A stretch of 64,000 nt of DNA, taken from contig NZ_CP062983.1 in NCBI RefSeq assembly GCF_015500095.1, positions 1,054,001 through 1,118,000 of the forward strand. The letters run 5' to 3'. The translations under genes were made by a program, and so were the position numbers. The notes beneath the pieces are model-generated. The model was not told the origin of the DNA. It saw only the letters and a list, made by a program, of their open reading frames with translations, and searched no databases. Source of the stretch: Phototrophicus methaneseepsis (GTDB lineage: Bacteria > Chloroflexota > Anaerolineae > Aggregatilineales > Phototrophicaceae). Shown here piece by piece: positions 43,091 to 51,611 of the stretch (within the stretch, counting starts at the first letter, position 1; each line of letters starts with the position of its first letter).

Positions 43091-43133
43091 GCTCATTTCT
43101 CTGCCACTAATAGAGCTGGACTGCTAGCCTCCC

Positions 43134-43568
43134 TTAAGAAGACTTGTAGAGTGTGCGCGTCGTCCACTGAAACAGCCGCCAGAGTAACTTCGGATCAGCG
43201 GGATTGGTTTCCAGTCGCGTCAATATCTGCTGGTTGAGCATCTGGGTCTGACACAGGAGGAGATACTGATGATGGTCGTAGGGCAGCACCCATATCATAT
43301 GCCGTTGGGAACGATGGCAGACACACGAGGATCACCACGCTGCTCAAAGCGCACCGGCGGTGTGAAAGGCACATCACGCAGCGGCTTCCAACCGACAAGA
43401 CGCGCACGCGGATAGATACGTTCTTTCGGTGCAATGTCCCACGCGGCATAGATCACGCCATCCGGATGAAGTGCCATGTGTGTTCGGCTGACATGCACAC
43501 CGCAGCGTGTACCCGTGAAAGGTTGACGAGTGACTTTGACCAGCAGTACAGATCGGGAAAAGTTTCAT
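43134..43568 (-). pseudogene. Frameshifted gene remnant, possibly of a PRTRC-type locus
   Basis: From an ATG at 43568 the coding signal shifts frame early into VKVTRQPFTGTRCGVHVSRT, goes on through MALHPDGVIYAAWDIAPKER and PVRFEQRGDPRVSAIVPN, then shifts again near 43300 into HMIWVLPYDHHQYLLLCQTQ and LWRLFQWTTRTLYKSS before a TAA at 43134-43136. Together the pieces read as one degraded protein of about 140 residues. A PRTRC-type ThiF remnant lies 2.4 kb away, so both may come from one lost locus, but this protein's family is not certain. Confidence 0.5.
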
Positions 43569-43612
43569 GTTACGCTCCTAGAAAACCGATGGTTTGTTAG
43601 TGGAAGAACACC

Positions 43613-43849
43613 ATGTTGAGAATAATTGTTGACTTCAACAACATGACTGTTGACGGAGATAAGGTTCTGGTGGCGCGAGATATTGAAAGGGACAAAGAGA
43701 TATATGATCAACTATCCCCTGGTATGCGAGTGATCATTTATGAACCAAACGACATCGCAGTAGAGGCTGTCATCGAACCTATAGAGGTGCAGGATGGTAG
43801 AGTATGGTGGTATGGTGCCGCCGAATGGTCAACACTAGTTGACTTGTAA
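43613..43849 (+). CDS. Small uncharacterised protein (78 aa)
   Basis: An ATG with GAAGAACACC upstream starts a compact 78-residue frame. The product is beta-rich and acidic (RIIVDFNNMTVDGDKVLVAR, LSPGMRVIIYEPNDIAVEAV, GRVWWYGAAEW), which fits a small SH3-like or KOW-like barrel. Codon use looks like a real gene. It lies alone between two remnant regions, and no family is recognised. Confidence 0.55.
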   Translation: MLRIIVDFNNMTVDGDKVLVARDIERDKEIYDQLSPGMRVIIYEPNDIAVEAVIEPIEVQDGRVWWYGAAEWSTLVDL

Positions 43850-44186
43850 ATGCTACATCATGGTTAACATCAGACGGACTACTTGTGGACATCAACAGCA
43901 TCGAGGATGTCGGGCGTGAGCGTAGCTCTCGGACGACCTCAAATTTATCGCGCAGATTAAGTTGCCAGTGAGAAAGTGATTTCCCAGCCAGCGGCTGATT
44001 GGCCCACGTTTCATATCGGATGTGCAATAGCGCATTTGAGAGGGTGGCCAAGATGGATGCGATAGATATTTGTGATAACGTTCCTGTCAGCTCGGCCACA
44101 GTAAAAATATGCGGAGTTTTTTCAATACAATACGTCATAAGTACCTTACAATATGGATAGCTGAGTGGTTATAGTGAGATTGTTGA
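43850..44186. other. Intergenic region without a supported gene
   Basis: A minus-strand frame of 119 codons (43779-44138) overlaps the end of the small protein gene and shows no family signature, although part of it (LRDKFEVVRELRSRP) looks coding-like. I treat the region as a possible remnant rather than a gene. Confidence 0.35.
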
Positions 44187-45041
44187 ATGTTGCATCAACC
44201 AATATATGCTCCGGTGCCAATGTTAGCAACAGATGTAAACTGCTTTTGGGCGCTTGAGCAAGACCAGGAAAGCTATAACCGTGAGGTGTACTTTCCTGAT
44301 GCCTACATTGAAGTAATAATCAATGTGGGTGCGCCACTCATGTTGGAGAACGAACATGGCATGCTCGAACTACCACGAGCATTTGTAAATCCGCTTCAAA
44401 ATAAGCCACTTCGGATTCGCGCTGCTGGTTTCTGCCAAATGATTTCGATGCAGTTGTATCCTTGGGCGGTCAAGCCGATCTTGAATATTGATGCTGTTCC
44501 ATCAACTGTGCATGTGATCGGCCTGGATGCAGATTGGCAGCGTTTTGCGGATGATCTGACGCAGATTGTCGCACATCGAGGTTATAGGGAAGCCATCGAC
44601 TGCTATCAGGAATATGTTTGCAAAACTGCTTATCAGCATAAGCACGATCTAATCCCAATCCGCACTGCTGGACATTCGCTGCATCGCTCTCATGGTCGAA
44701 TCCGCATGGCAGACCTTGCCGAACAGAGCTATCTGTCGTCCAGCCAATTGGAGCGGCAGTTCAAACATTACACGGCTATTTCGCCTAAAGCATATGCCCG
44801 GATTGTTCGCTTTGGTAGCCTCCACGCTACATTACTCGTCAATCCATCTATCCGATTATCGGATCTGGCGGGTGTTTGTGGCTACAGTGATCAGGCGCAC
44901 CTGATCCGCGAATTTAAGTCTTTTGCCCACTGTACACCACGCGATTTCGCTGTTACTGCACCCGCCTATTTTGAACTTCGGCAAAATGAAGTTTGGTGCG
45001 ATTTCATGAAGCAATATTTTAACTTATCTCACGCAGAGTGA
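44187..45041 (+). CDS. AraC-family transcriptional regulator
   Basis: The C-terminal 100 residues hold the double helix-turn-helix of AraC (IRMADLAEQSYLSSSQLERQ, FKHYTAISPKAYARIVRF, SDLAGVCGYSDQAHLIREFK). The N-terminal 150 residues (CFWALEQDQESYNREVYFPD, EVIINVGAP, AGFCQMISMQLYPW) are the cupin-like sensor type found in AraC proteins of DUF6597 character. The protein has 284 residues, which is normal. It stands next to a reductase gene on the same strand that may be its target, but the gap of 137 bp and the different GC content suggest separate origins. Confidence 0.85.
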   Translation: MLHQPIYAPVPMLATDVNCFWALEQDQESYNREVYFPDAYIEVIINVGAPLMLENEHGMLELPRAFVNPLQNKPLRIRAAGFCQMISMQLYPWAVKPILNIDAVPSTVHVIGLDADWQRFADDLTQIVAHRGYREAIDCYQEYVCKTAYQHKHDLIPIRTAGHSLHRSHGRIRMADLAEQSYLSSSQLERQFKHYTAISPKAYARIVRFGSLHATLLVNPSIRLSDLAGVCGYSDQAHLIREFKSFAHCTPRDFAVTAPAYFELRQNEVWCDFMKQYFNLSHAE

Positions 45042-45178
45042 GGGAATAAAGTAGTCTCAGTAATGTAGTGACTCCAAAGCCTGAACATAAGAGAAAGAAG
45101 AACTATGAAACTGGTAACCAATCACGTTCTGATGCCAACATCGTCCGACGACCAATCCATCACTTGGGGAGGTGCACG

Positions 45179-45778
45179 TTGAGAGAGCTCCTGATTGATC
45201 TCGGCACTACCCTGGACGGTTATGCGTCAGGGGACGGCTGGCCCGGCTGGTGGGGTCTCGAAGGGCCGGAGTATCTCGCCTGGCTTAGCGAGCAACCGCC
45301 AGTGACGTACTTGATGGGTGCGAACACGTACCGGCTGATGTCCAGCTTCGCCAGCGGTACTCCATCGGCGGGAACTGCCGAGATGGAGGCCGAGGAGGAG
45401 GCCAGCGTTGACGAACTCACGCGAGCACCGAAGGTGGTGTTCTCGGCCTCACTCGAGGAGCCTCTCATGTGGGCCAACACGACCCTCGTGCCCGGTGACG
45501 CCGTGCAGGCAGTTCGGGCAATGAAAGAGGAAGGTTCCGGCATCCTCAGCACGCTCGGTAGCATTAGTCTGTGCCGATCGTTGCTTAAGGCGGGACTTGT
45601 AGACCGTTTCCGGGTGGTAGTCTTTCCCGTGATCACCGGTGCCACTGGCGCGGAACGCATCTATGATGGTTATCCCGATGTCGCGCTTGATATGGTTAGC
45701 ACCCGAACGTTCGATGGCAGAATCCAACTGCTGGAGGGTGTCCCCAGAGTGCTGACTGCGCCGCCGGGTGAGGTATAA
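45179..45778 (+). CDS. RibD/dihydrofolate-reductase-like protein
   Basis: A TTG at 45179 with GGGGAGG 6 nt upstream is the best start; the frame is open further up but carries no domain there. The 199 residues match the RibD C-terminal/DHFR-like family (LLIDLGTTLDGYASG, YLMGANTYRLMSSFA, KVVFSASLEEPL, ILSTLGSISLCRSLLKAGLV, RFRVVVFPVITG). Members bind NADPH and a pteridine or pyrimidine-like substrate; many are uncharacterised. It is clearly GC-richer than its neighbours, which points to recent transfer from a high-GC donor such as an actinobacterium. Confidence 0.85.
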   Translation: MRELLIDLGTTLDGYASGDGWPGWWGLEGPEYLAWLSEQPPVTYLMGANTYRLMSSFASGTPSAGTAEMEAEEEASVDELTRAPKVVFSASLEEPLMWANTTLVPGDAVQAVRAMKEEGSGILSTLGSISLCRSLLKAGLVDRFRVVVFPVITGATGAERIYDGYPDVALDMVSTRTFDGRIQLLEGVPRVLTAPPGEV

Positions 45779-45908
45779 GACGATACACTTGCGTGTATGA
45801 TTCAACCGTGGACAGACTAACGATGTGACCGAGTGCACCGGGTGCTGGCAGCTTTGAGTGGTGGAAGTGGCACGTGGCGTGAGCATCAAGCACCTCCCAG
45901 AAAGACTT

Positions 45909-46326
45909 CTAGTTCTGATGATGGTTGCTACTTCCCAGCACGATATCGTTGACGCGGTGGATAGCCTGCCGCGCTCGTGGTTGCCTACGCAGGACACAAC
46001 CAGGTTACCGCCGTAGCGGTCGAAGTGCTTGACTGGATCAACACCATCCACATCCGGCGTACATCCAAACCCAGCGCCATGTTGAGCATCTGCCCGACGA
46101 CCTTAGCTTTGGGTATCCCCAGCACGGACGGCGAGAAGAGCTGGCGTCCAATGTTCTTCTCCTCCACAGTGTCGGGATCAATCAATACAATCTGCGGCGT
46201 ATGACGGCGATTACGCTGCATGTCATGATCCGCCCGCCCCAGGATGCAAGCCACCTGCGCCCCGGTGCCGCCAACGCCCACCACCGTGACCGTCTTGATA
46301 TGGGTGTTGGGATCAAACACATTCAT
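45909..46326 (-). pseudogene. PRTRC-type ThiF (E1-like) gene remnant
   Basis: From the ATG at 46326 the sequence reads IKTVTVVGVGGTGAQVACIL (nucleotide-binding GxGGxG), VLIDPDTVEEKNIGRQLFSP and VLGIPKAKVVGQMLNMALGL, closely matching the ThiF-family protein of PRTRC systems. The frame is then lost near 46060; YGGNLVVSCVGNHE continues in a second frame and RQAIHRVNDIVLGSS in a third, ending at a TAG at 45909-45911. At least two frameshifts make it a pseudogene. Intact PRTRC loci also carry ParB, JAB and E2-like partners, none of which is intact here. Confidence 0.8.
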
Positions 46327-46427
46327 AACGGCTTACCTTTCTGAGAGAGTATTTATCTGGATGAGCGGAGTGCTGATGCATTACAATGATGTTGTTATTC
46401 TTGCCCGAACAGGGGGAGGTATCACAC

Positions 46428-46952
46428 ATGACGAACACCGAAGATTTACAAACTGCGTTGGTGGTCATTGACGTACAGCAAGCACTCTTCGAGAAAAAAA
46501 CACCCATTCACCGTGCTGAAGTGCTCCTCTGCAACATCAATTCATTGGTTGATTGTGCCCATGAAAAAGGAATCCCTATCTTCTATTTTCGGCACACCAA
46601 CAAAAGTTTTCTGGCATATGGGACAGCTGGTTGGCAGCTTCATCCTGCGCTCAGGCCCGATACTGTCGACATTCTGCTTGAAAAAGAGCATGGAAGTGCT
46701 TTTCAAGATACATCCTTGCATCAAGCGCTTCAGGAGCGGCAGATTAATCGGCTTATCGTAACAGGACTGGTAACCAATGGCTGTATTCGTGCAACCTGCG
46801 AGGATGCCAAAAAACACGGTTATGATGTCGTACTGGTGAAGGATGGACACAGTACGTATCAGAGAGATGCTGCAAAGATTATCGACGAATGGAATGAACG
46901 CCTGAGCACGCAAGGGATCGAAGTCTTGACCACTGAGGCGATTCGATTCTGA
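46428..46952 (+). CDS. Isochorismatase-family cysteine hydrolase
   Basis: GGGGGAGG lies 8 nt before the ATG at 46428; the frame extends further up without support. The 174 residues carry the catalytic triad of the family: aspartate in VVIDVQQALF, lysine in KEHGSAFQDT, and cysteine in VTGLVTNGCIRATCEDAKKH with the preceding non-proline cis bond. Members hydrolyse isochorismate, nicotinamide or other amides. The substrate cannot be read from these motifs. It stands alone amid gene remnants. Confidence 0.88.
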   Translation: MTNTEDLQTALVVIDVQQALFEKKTPIHRAEVLLCNINSLVDCAHEKGIPIFYFRHTNKSFLAYGTAGWQLHPALRPDTVDILLEKEHGSAFQDTSLHQALQERQINRLIVTGLVTNGCIRATCEDAKKHGYDVVLVKDGHSTYQRDAAKIIDEWNERLSTQGIEVLTTEAIRF

Positions 46953-46980
46953 TTGTGAGATGTTGATAAGGACTGTGGCG

Positions 46981-47115
46981 CAAATGCTGTCAGGAGGGCT
47001 ATCCAGCACTTGCGCCAGCGTTCGCTTCGCCGGGATCATATCGGCGGTCGGGTAGCGGCGCGCCGCCTGCTGTTCCAGTTCGATGCGCTTCTGCCGGATG
47101 CTAGCCGCTGGCGTG
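46981..47115 (-). pseudogene. Unidentified coding remnant
   Basis: The minus strand reads [36 protein letters not shown] in one frame with GC-rich codons unlike the surroundings. It has no start or end of its own and abuts a FecE-like fragment on the other strand at about 47110. I do not recognise the family. Confidence 0.35.
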
Positions 47116-47259
47116 CTCGCAATTCTGCATGACCTCAATCTCGCAGCCCAATATGCTGACCGTATCTTGGGGTTAGCAGATGGAACGTGCGTTGCAGAAG
47201 GCACACCTGATGCTGTTCTAACGCCACCATCATACAGGTGGTTTTTCATATGCCGGTAA
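47113..47259 (+). pseudogene. 3' fragment of a FecE/HmuV-type ABC ATPase gene
   Basis: The frame reads [20 protein letters not shown] and [18 protein letters not shown], the H-loop region and C-terminal part of iron-siderophore or hemin ABC ATPases. The Walker A, signature and Walker B parts are absent upstream, and the match ends near 47223. It is a relic of a lost iron-uptake gene. Confidence 0.7.
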
Positions 47260-47473
47260 TGGTTTCTCCGCATCCTTACTTTGACTGTCCTCTGGTGATC
47301 CCGATACCGACAGGAGAATAGAAAAGTTATGATGTTTCATAGGAGGTGTCGCTGACGACGTTTGTGTTGAGTAAAATCGGTTGAAATGCTTCCTTAGATG
47401 GCAAGTATCTAGAATGCGTCTCCCGTAAAGGATAAAATGATAGTAAATCCTGATCAGTTTATCAGTCAGCTAT

Positions 47474-48148
47474 ATGATGAAATCATCCATCAAGAATTAC
47501 ATTGAGTCCATAGTCTACTTCGATGGTATTATCCCTGAAGAGCTCTCTTATATCAGCGATAACAGTGTCCTCCGCTCCTATGTCGCGAATGAAATCATCT
47601 TTATCGAAGGTGATTTGGCGGAAGGTCTGTGGGTGGTCGAACGAGGGCGCGTCAAAATCTATAAGCTCAGCCCAGAGGGCAATGAGCATATTCTGCATCT
47701 GCGCGGGCCGGGTAAGACATTTAACGATATTGGCGCGCTAGATGGTGGGAATAATCCGGCAAATGCCGCTGCGCTGAGTTCTGAAGTACAGGTTTGGCTC
47801 ATACCTTCGGAGGTCATCACTCATATTTTGACACAGAACCCCAAGCTTTCGATAAATGTCATTCGCCTCCTGGCGAAGCGCGTGCGCTCACTAGTTGGGC
47901 AGATTGAGGACCTGGCCTTGTACTCTGTGATCGTGCGATTGGCACGCTTCCTCATCAAGCAAGTGGATGACCCCAGCTTAAGTGGCCCTGGCATCACGCG
48001 TACCGCCATTGCTGCACATCTGAACACCACACCTCAAACAATCAGCGTCGCACTGCGAGAACTGGAATCATCTGGCGCCATTGAGTTCGACCGGCATCAG
48101 GTTTCGATCATTGATGAAGAAAAATTGCTCGCTATTGCCATGCTCTAA
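47474..48148 (+). CDS. Crp/Fnr-family transcriptional regulator
   Basis: The 224 residues have an N-terminal cyclic-nucleotide-binding-like domain (ANEIIFIEGDLAEGLWVVER, GRVKIYKLSPEGNEHILHL), a long dimer helix and a C-terminal winged helix (TRTAIAAHLNTTPQTISVAL, RELESSGAIEF). There is no cysteine in the whole protein, so it cannot hold an Fnr iron-sulfur cluster. It is closer in type to DNR/NnrR nitric-oxide regulators. It lies 126 bp upstream of the ferredoxin-NirK operon on the same strand and probably controls it. Confidence 0.87.
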   Translation: MMKSSIKNYIESIVYFDGIIPEELSYISDNSVLRSYVANEIIFIEGDLAEGLWVVERGRVKIYKLSPEGNEHILHLRGPGKTFNDIGALDGGNNPANAAALSSEVQVWLIPSEVITHILTQNPKLSINVIRLLAKRVRSLVGQIEDLALYSVIVRLARFLIKQVDDPSLSGPGITRTAIAAHLNTTPQTISVALRELESSGAIEFDRHQVSIIDEEKLLAIAML

Positions 48149-48274
48149 AATCTAATGCCTCTAACGACTTACCGCCTATTCTGCGATTGATTTCCTCTTT
48201 TTAAGCCAGATTAAATACAAACGCGCCGTTTCCCCTTAGGCTCAGAGTAACTTGAAGAGAACAAGGGGCTTTTT

Positions 48275-48517
48275 ATGACGCATCCAGCCAACTGGCTACC
48301 CTATATCAATCAAAACCTGTGCATCGGCTGCGGCGATTGTGTAACGCAGTGTCCATCTGGCGCTTTAGGCTGGGTGGAAAGCAAGGCTGCGTTGATCCGG
48401 CCTGATATATGTGTTTATTGCGCGACTTGTGAAGATATTTGCCCCACGAATGCGATTGAATTGCCATTCTTAATTGTTAGAGGAAGCCTAAAAAATGAAC
48501 AAGAACCTCAGTCCTAA
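48275..48517 (+). CDS. Two-cluster 4Fe-4S ferredoxin
   Basis: The 80-residue protein carries two CxxCxxCxxxC motifs: CIGCGDCVTQCPSGAL and CVYCATCEDICPTNAI. It should carry electrons at low potential. It precedes nirK and overlaps it by 23 bp, so the two are co-translated. A ferredoxin in front of a copper nitrite reductase is unusual, since NirK normally receives electrons from cupredoxins or c-type cytochromes outside the membrane. AAGGGG lies upstream of the ATG. Confidence 0.85.
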   Translation: MTHPANWLPYINQNLCIGCGDCVTQCPSGALGWVESKAALIRPDICVYCATCEDICPTNAIELPFLIVRGSLKNEQEPQS

Positions 48518-50090
48518 TTTTGTGTCCGCTATTTTAGCGGGGTTTACTATCCTTATTCTGGTTGCTCTGCCAGTGCGCCTAGAATTTGTACCGAGTGAAG
48601 TCGAAGCACAGGACGCTTCGACACAAGCAGACGACGTTACCGTTTCCCAAAATGAAACCACTGTCTCTCAGGCAGATGATGATACAAACGCCTCACAAGC
48701 AGCATTCAATGTGGTTGAATTCACGCTGCGTACCCAACTTGGCGGCGATCCGGCTATGGCCTTCGTTGGCGTTGGTGGGGACATTGATGGCATCGTCAAT
48801 CCAGAGTTGGTTATCGGCCTGGGGGATGTTGTGCAAATCACCGTCATCAATGGTGATCCGGCTCTGCATGATCTCAGGATTGATGAATTTGGTGTTTATA
48901 CAGGCGAACTGATTGAAGATGAGCAAACGGCCACAATTGAATTTGTCGCCACGCAACCCGGTAATTTCAATTATTACTGTACAGTTCCCGGGCATCGTCA
49001 AGTGGGGATGGAGGGTTTATTGCGCGTAGTTGGAACCGTCACAGCGGGTGATGAAGATGCCTTGGACGAATCGTTGGTGGATGACGGTTATGGCTCTGGC
49101 GAGACAGCACCCGACGCAGAGACCCTAACAGCAGAACCGACCGTTGATGATGCTGTGTCTATCGTCCGCAATCCTACAGATTTACCGGCACCTCTCAACA
49201 ACGATGATTCTCCAAAGCATCATGTGGTCGAAATGACAGCCGTCGAGGTGGATGGACAGATCGCAGACGGCACAACCTATCACTATATGACCTTCGATGG
49301 GCAGGTGCCCGGTCCCATGCTACGCATGACAGTTGGCGATACGATGGAACTGCGCCTGACCAATGAAATGGAGAGCTTACTCCCGCACTCTATCGACCTG
49401 CACGCGGTTACCGGCCCTGGCGGTGGCGCGGAATTCACCCAGACAATGGCGGGTGAGGTCTCAGTGTTCAACTTCCGTGCTTTGCAACCGGGGCTGTACA
49501 TTTATCATTGCGCGACGGCCAGCATCGGCCACCATATTTCCAGTGGCATGTACGGCATGATCCTGGTTGAGCCCGTTGGTGGCCTGCCCCCTGTTGACCA
49601 TGAGTTCTATGTGATGCAGGGTGAAATCTACACTGAGCAGCCATTTGGCACAGAAGGGCATCTGGGCTTCAGCCATGAGAAGATGCTGGACGAAGACGCG
49701 GAATACTACGTCTTCAACGGCGCGGCCAATGCCCTCACGCTGGATGAATACGCATTACGTGCAGAGGTTGGCGACACAGTTCGTATTTACTTCGGCGTTG
49801 GTGGTCCTAATGCGATTTCTTCCTTCCACGTTATTGGTGAAATATTTGACCGAGTCTACGATGAAGGCTCTCTCACCTCTGAACCGCTGACCAATGTTCA
49901 GACGACGCTTGTCCCGCCTGGTGGCACCACCGTTGTCGAGTTCACGTTGGATGTGCCAGGGCGCTATATCCTGGTCGATCATGCGCTGAGCCGTCTGGAA
50001 CGTGGGCTGGCTGGTTATCTCTATGCTGAGGGTGAAGAGAATGACACCATCTTCAGCAGCGGGAACGTGCCGGAACAATCGGGACACTAA
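48495..50090 (+). CDS. nirK: Copper-containing nitrite reductase with an extra N-terminal cupredoxin domain
   Basis: GAGGAAG lies 8 nt before the ATG inside the ferredoxin gene. The 531 residues have an export signal (about residues 1-36), an extra cupredoxin (about 75-180; HDLRIDEFG, YYCTVPGHRQVGMEG with its own type-1 ligands C, H and M) and the two-domain NirK core (about 230-520). The core keeps LPHSIDLHAV, IYHCATASIGHHISSGMYG (type-1 cysteine near residue 339) and SFHVIGEIFD for the type-2 site. It reduces nitrite to nitric oxide outside the membrane. The fused cupredoxin would serve as built-in electron donor. Followed by copper-delivery genes. Confidence 0.92.
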   Translation: MNKNLSPNFVSAILAGFTILILVALPVRLEFVPSEVEAQDASTQADDVTVSQNETTVSQADDDTNASQAAFNVVEFTLRTQLGGDPAMAFVGVGGDIDGIVNPELVIGLGDVVQITVINGDPALHDLRIDEFGVYTGELIEDEQTATIEFVATQPGNFNYYCTVPGHRQVGMEGLLRVVGTVTAGDEDALDESLVDDGYGSGETAPDAETLTAEPTVDDAVSIVRNPTDLPAPLNNDDSPKHHVVEMTAVEVDGQIADGTTYHYMTFDGQVPGPMLRMTVGDTMELRLTNEMESLLPHSIDLHAVTGPGGGAEFTQTMAGEVSVFNFRALQPGLYIYHCATASIGHHISSGMYGMILVEPVGGLPPVDHEFYVMQGEIYTEQPFGTEGHLGFSHEKMLDEDAEYYVFNGAANALTLDEYALRAEVGDTVRIYFGVGGPNAISSFHVIGEIFDRVYDEGSLTSEPLTNVQTTLVPPGGTTVVEFTLDVPGRYILVDHALSRLERGLAGYLYAEGEENDTIFSSGNVPEQSGH

Positions 50091-50099
50091 GCAACGTAT

Positions 50100-50137
50100 C
50101 ACGAGGGCCAGTAAGTTGATACTTGCTGGCTCTTGTG
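50100..50137 (+). promoter_or_regulatory. Long hairpin between nirK and the PCuAC-SCO gene
   Basis: CACGAGGGCCAGTAAG (50100-50115) pairs with CTTGCTGGCTCTTGTG (50122-50137) along 16 bp counting three G-U pairs, with a 6-nt loop and no T-tract. It probably stabilises the nirK mRNA 3' end or lowers downstream expression. Confidence 0.6.
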
Positions 50138-50158
50138 AGTAGCTAAGGAGTAGGTGCC

Positions 50159-51190
50159 ATGACAATCTCCAAATCGATTCAGGTGATGGTCATCGTACTG
50201 ATGATGGTCATCGTGGCAACCGTCATCGCTCAAAGTGACAGTGACATATCGACTGAAGCGGCAATGCGCGTGACGGGTGCCTGGGTGCGACCGGGTGAAA
50301 ATACGAGTGCGGCCTATCTGCAAATCCATAATGATAGTCGCACCGATGACAAGCTCATCGCCGTTCATCTTGACACAGGCACAGCAGAAATTCATGAAAC
50401 GCAGACAGAAAACGATGTCATGCGGATGCGCCCTGTGAACGCGATTGATCTGCCAGCGGGGGAGACGGTGCATCTGGAACCCGGCGGCTATCACATCATG
50501 CTGACGAACTTCAATGGGCCTCTGGTCGAAGGTGACCACCTGCCTGTAAGGTTAATCTTCGCCTCTGGCACTGAGGTCACCGTTCAGGCATTCGTATCGC
50601 AAACGCCGATTCCTTATGAGATAGCACCGGATGCTCTCACCGAACACGCGCAAGCATCAATCCGCGATGGCCAGTATGTTGGGCAGGTTGTGACACCACC
50701 GGTACAGGTGCAGGATTTTACGGCACCTGGCAGCGATGATGAGTTGACGCGTTTGAGTGATACCAATGGTCGTTGGCGCGTGATCTTCTTTGGGTATATG
50801 CACTGCCCGGATTTCTGCCCCTTAACGCTGGTCGATTACCGCGATGTGCGGTCGCTGTTGGGCGAAGCGGCTGATGAGGTGACGTTCATGTTCATCAGTG
50901 TGGACTCGGTACGCGATACGCCGGAGGCAGTGCGCCAGTACCTGGATCACTTCGATTCCGCCTTTGTTGGCTTCTCACCAGATGACGCCACGCTGAATCG
51001 CATCCAACCGGATTATGGCTTTTACTACCAACGTCGCCTGGATGAGGGGAGACAGGCTGTCTACACCATCGATCACTCGACCCGCTCCTATCTGTTAGAT
51101 CGCGATGGCGTTCTGCGTGCCAGCTTCGCCTATGATACCGATCCGCAGCAGATGGCTGATGCGCTGCTGTGGTACCTGGAGAATGAATGA
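50159..51190 (+). CDS. PCu(A)C-SCO fusion copper chaperone
   Basis: The 343-residue exported protein has a signal anchor (residues 1-25), a PCuAC domain (about 35-150; GAWVRPGENTSAAYLQI, IHETQTENDVMRMRP, LEPGGYHIML with the H/M copper ligands) and a SCO1/SenC thioredoxin fold (about 170-343; FFGYMHCPDFCPLTL with CxxxC, and IDHSTRSYLLD with the histidine ligand). Both halves deliver copper outside the membrane, normally to the CuA centre of cytochrome oxidase. Here the target may be NirK or the small membrane proteins that follow. AAGGAG precedes the ATG, and its TGA overlaps the next start. Confidence 0.9.
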   Translation: MTISKSIQVMVIVLMMVIVATVIAQSDSDISTEAAMRVTGAWVRPGENTSAAYLQIHNDSRTDDKLIAVHLDTGTAEIHETQTENDVMRMRPVNAIDLPAGETVHLEPGGYHIMLTNFNGPLVEGDHLPVRLIFASGTEVTVQAFVSQTPIPYEIAPDALTEHAQASIRDGQYVGQVVTPPVQVQDFTAPGSDDELTRLSDTNGRWRVIFFGYMHCPDFCPLTLVDYRDVRSLLGEAADEVTFMFISVDSVRDTPEAVRQYLDHFDSAFVGFSPDDATLNRIQPDYGFYYQRRLDEGRQAVYTIDHSTRSYLLDRDGVLRASFAYDTDPQQMADALLWYLENE

Positions 51191-51609
51191 TGCCGACTCT
51201 ATCGCGCTGGTTCATCAAAACAGGCATGGTCTACTTCGTCGTGGGCTTGATGATGGGCGCTCTCCTGTTGGCTCAGCCAGCCCTGGGTTGGTCATCTCGT
51301 TGGCAGGTGCTGCGCCCGGTCTATCTGCACTTTTTGTTCATCGGCTGGGTCACGCAGATTATCATGGGCGTGGGCTACTGGATGTTCCCTAAGTACTCGA
51401 GAGAAAAGCCGCGTGGCAGCGAGCAATTGGGGTGGGCGGTCTTTGTCTTACTTAATGTTGGACTGATCTTGAGGGCCATTGGAGAACCAGCAATGACCCT
51501 GGCCCCACAGTCTGGGTTCGGTTGGATGCTGGCGGTGGCTTCATTGTGTTTGTTGTTAGCCGGGTGGGGCTTCATCGCCAATACCTGGGGACGAATTAAG
51601 GCGCGTTAG
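51187..51609 (+). CDS. Four-helix membrane protein, heme-copper-oxidase-subunit-I-like
   Basis: The 140-residue protein has four membrane helices. The second contains HFLFIGWVTQIIMGVGYWMF followed by PKYS, a pattern that recalls helices of cbb3/NorB-type subunit I with a conserved histidine. It is a tandem paralogue of the next gene (HIELMIFGWVMQLVMGVAFY, then ALPRFS). It starts inside the SCO gene end (ATGATG overlap). A heme- or copper-binding role next to NirK is plausible, but it is too small to be a full oxidase. Confidence 0.75.
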   Translation: MMPTLSRWFIKTGMVYFVVGLMMGALLLAQPALGWSSRWQVLRPVYLHFLFIGWVTQIIMGVGYWMFPKYSREKPRGSEQLGWAVFVLLNVGLILRAIGEPAMTLAPQSGFGWMLAVASLCLLLAGWGFIANTWGRIKAR

Positions 51610-51611
51610 AG

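Noticed and set aside
43779-44138. Minus-strand 119-codon ORF
   Set aside because: It overlaps the small gene at 43613, no family is recognisable, and the coding-like part is short.
45449-46051. Minus-strand 200-codon ORF
   Set aside because: Only its first 25 codons match ThiF and are included in that pseudogene; the rest is antisense to the RibD-like gene.
46542-47273. Minus-strand 243-codon ORF
   Set aside because: Most of it is antisense to the isochorismatase gene; only the short segment at 46981-47115 looks coding and is listed as a remnant.
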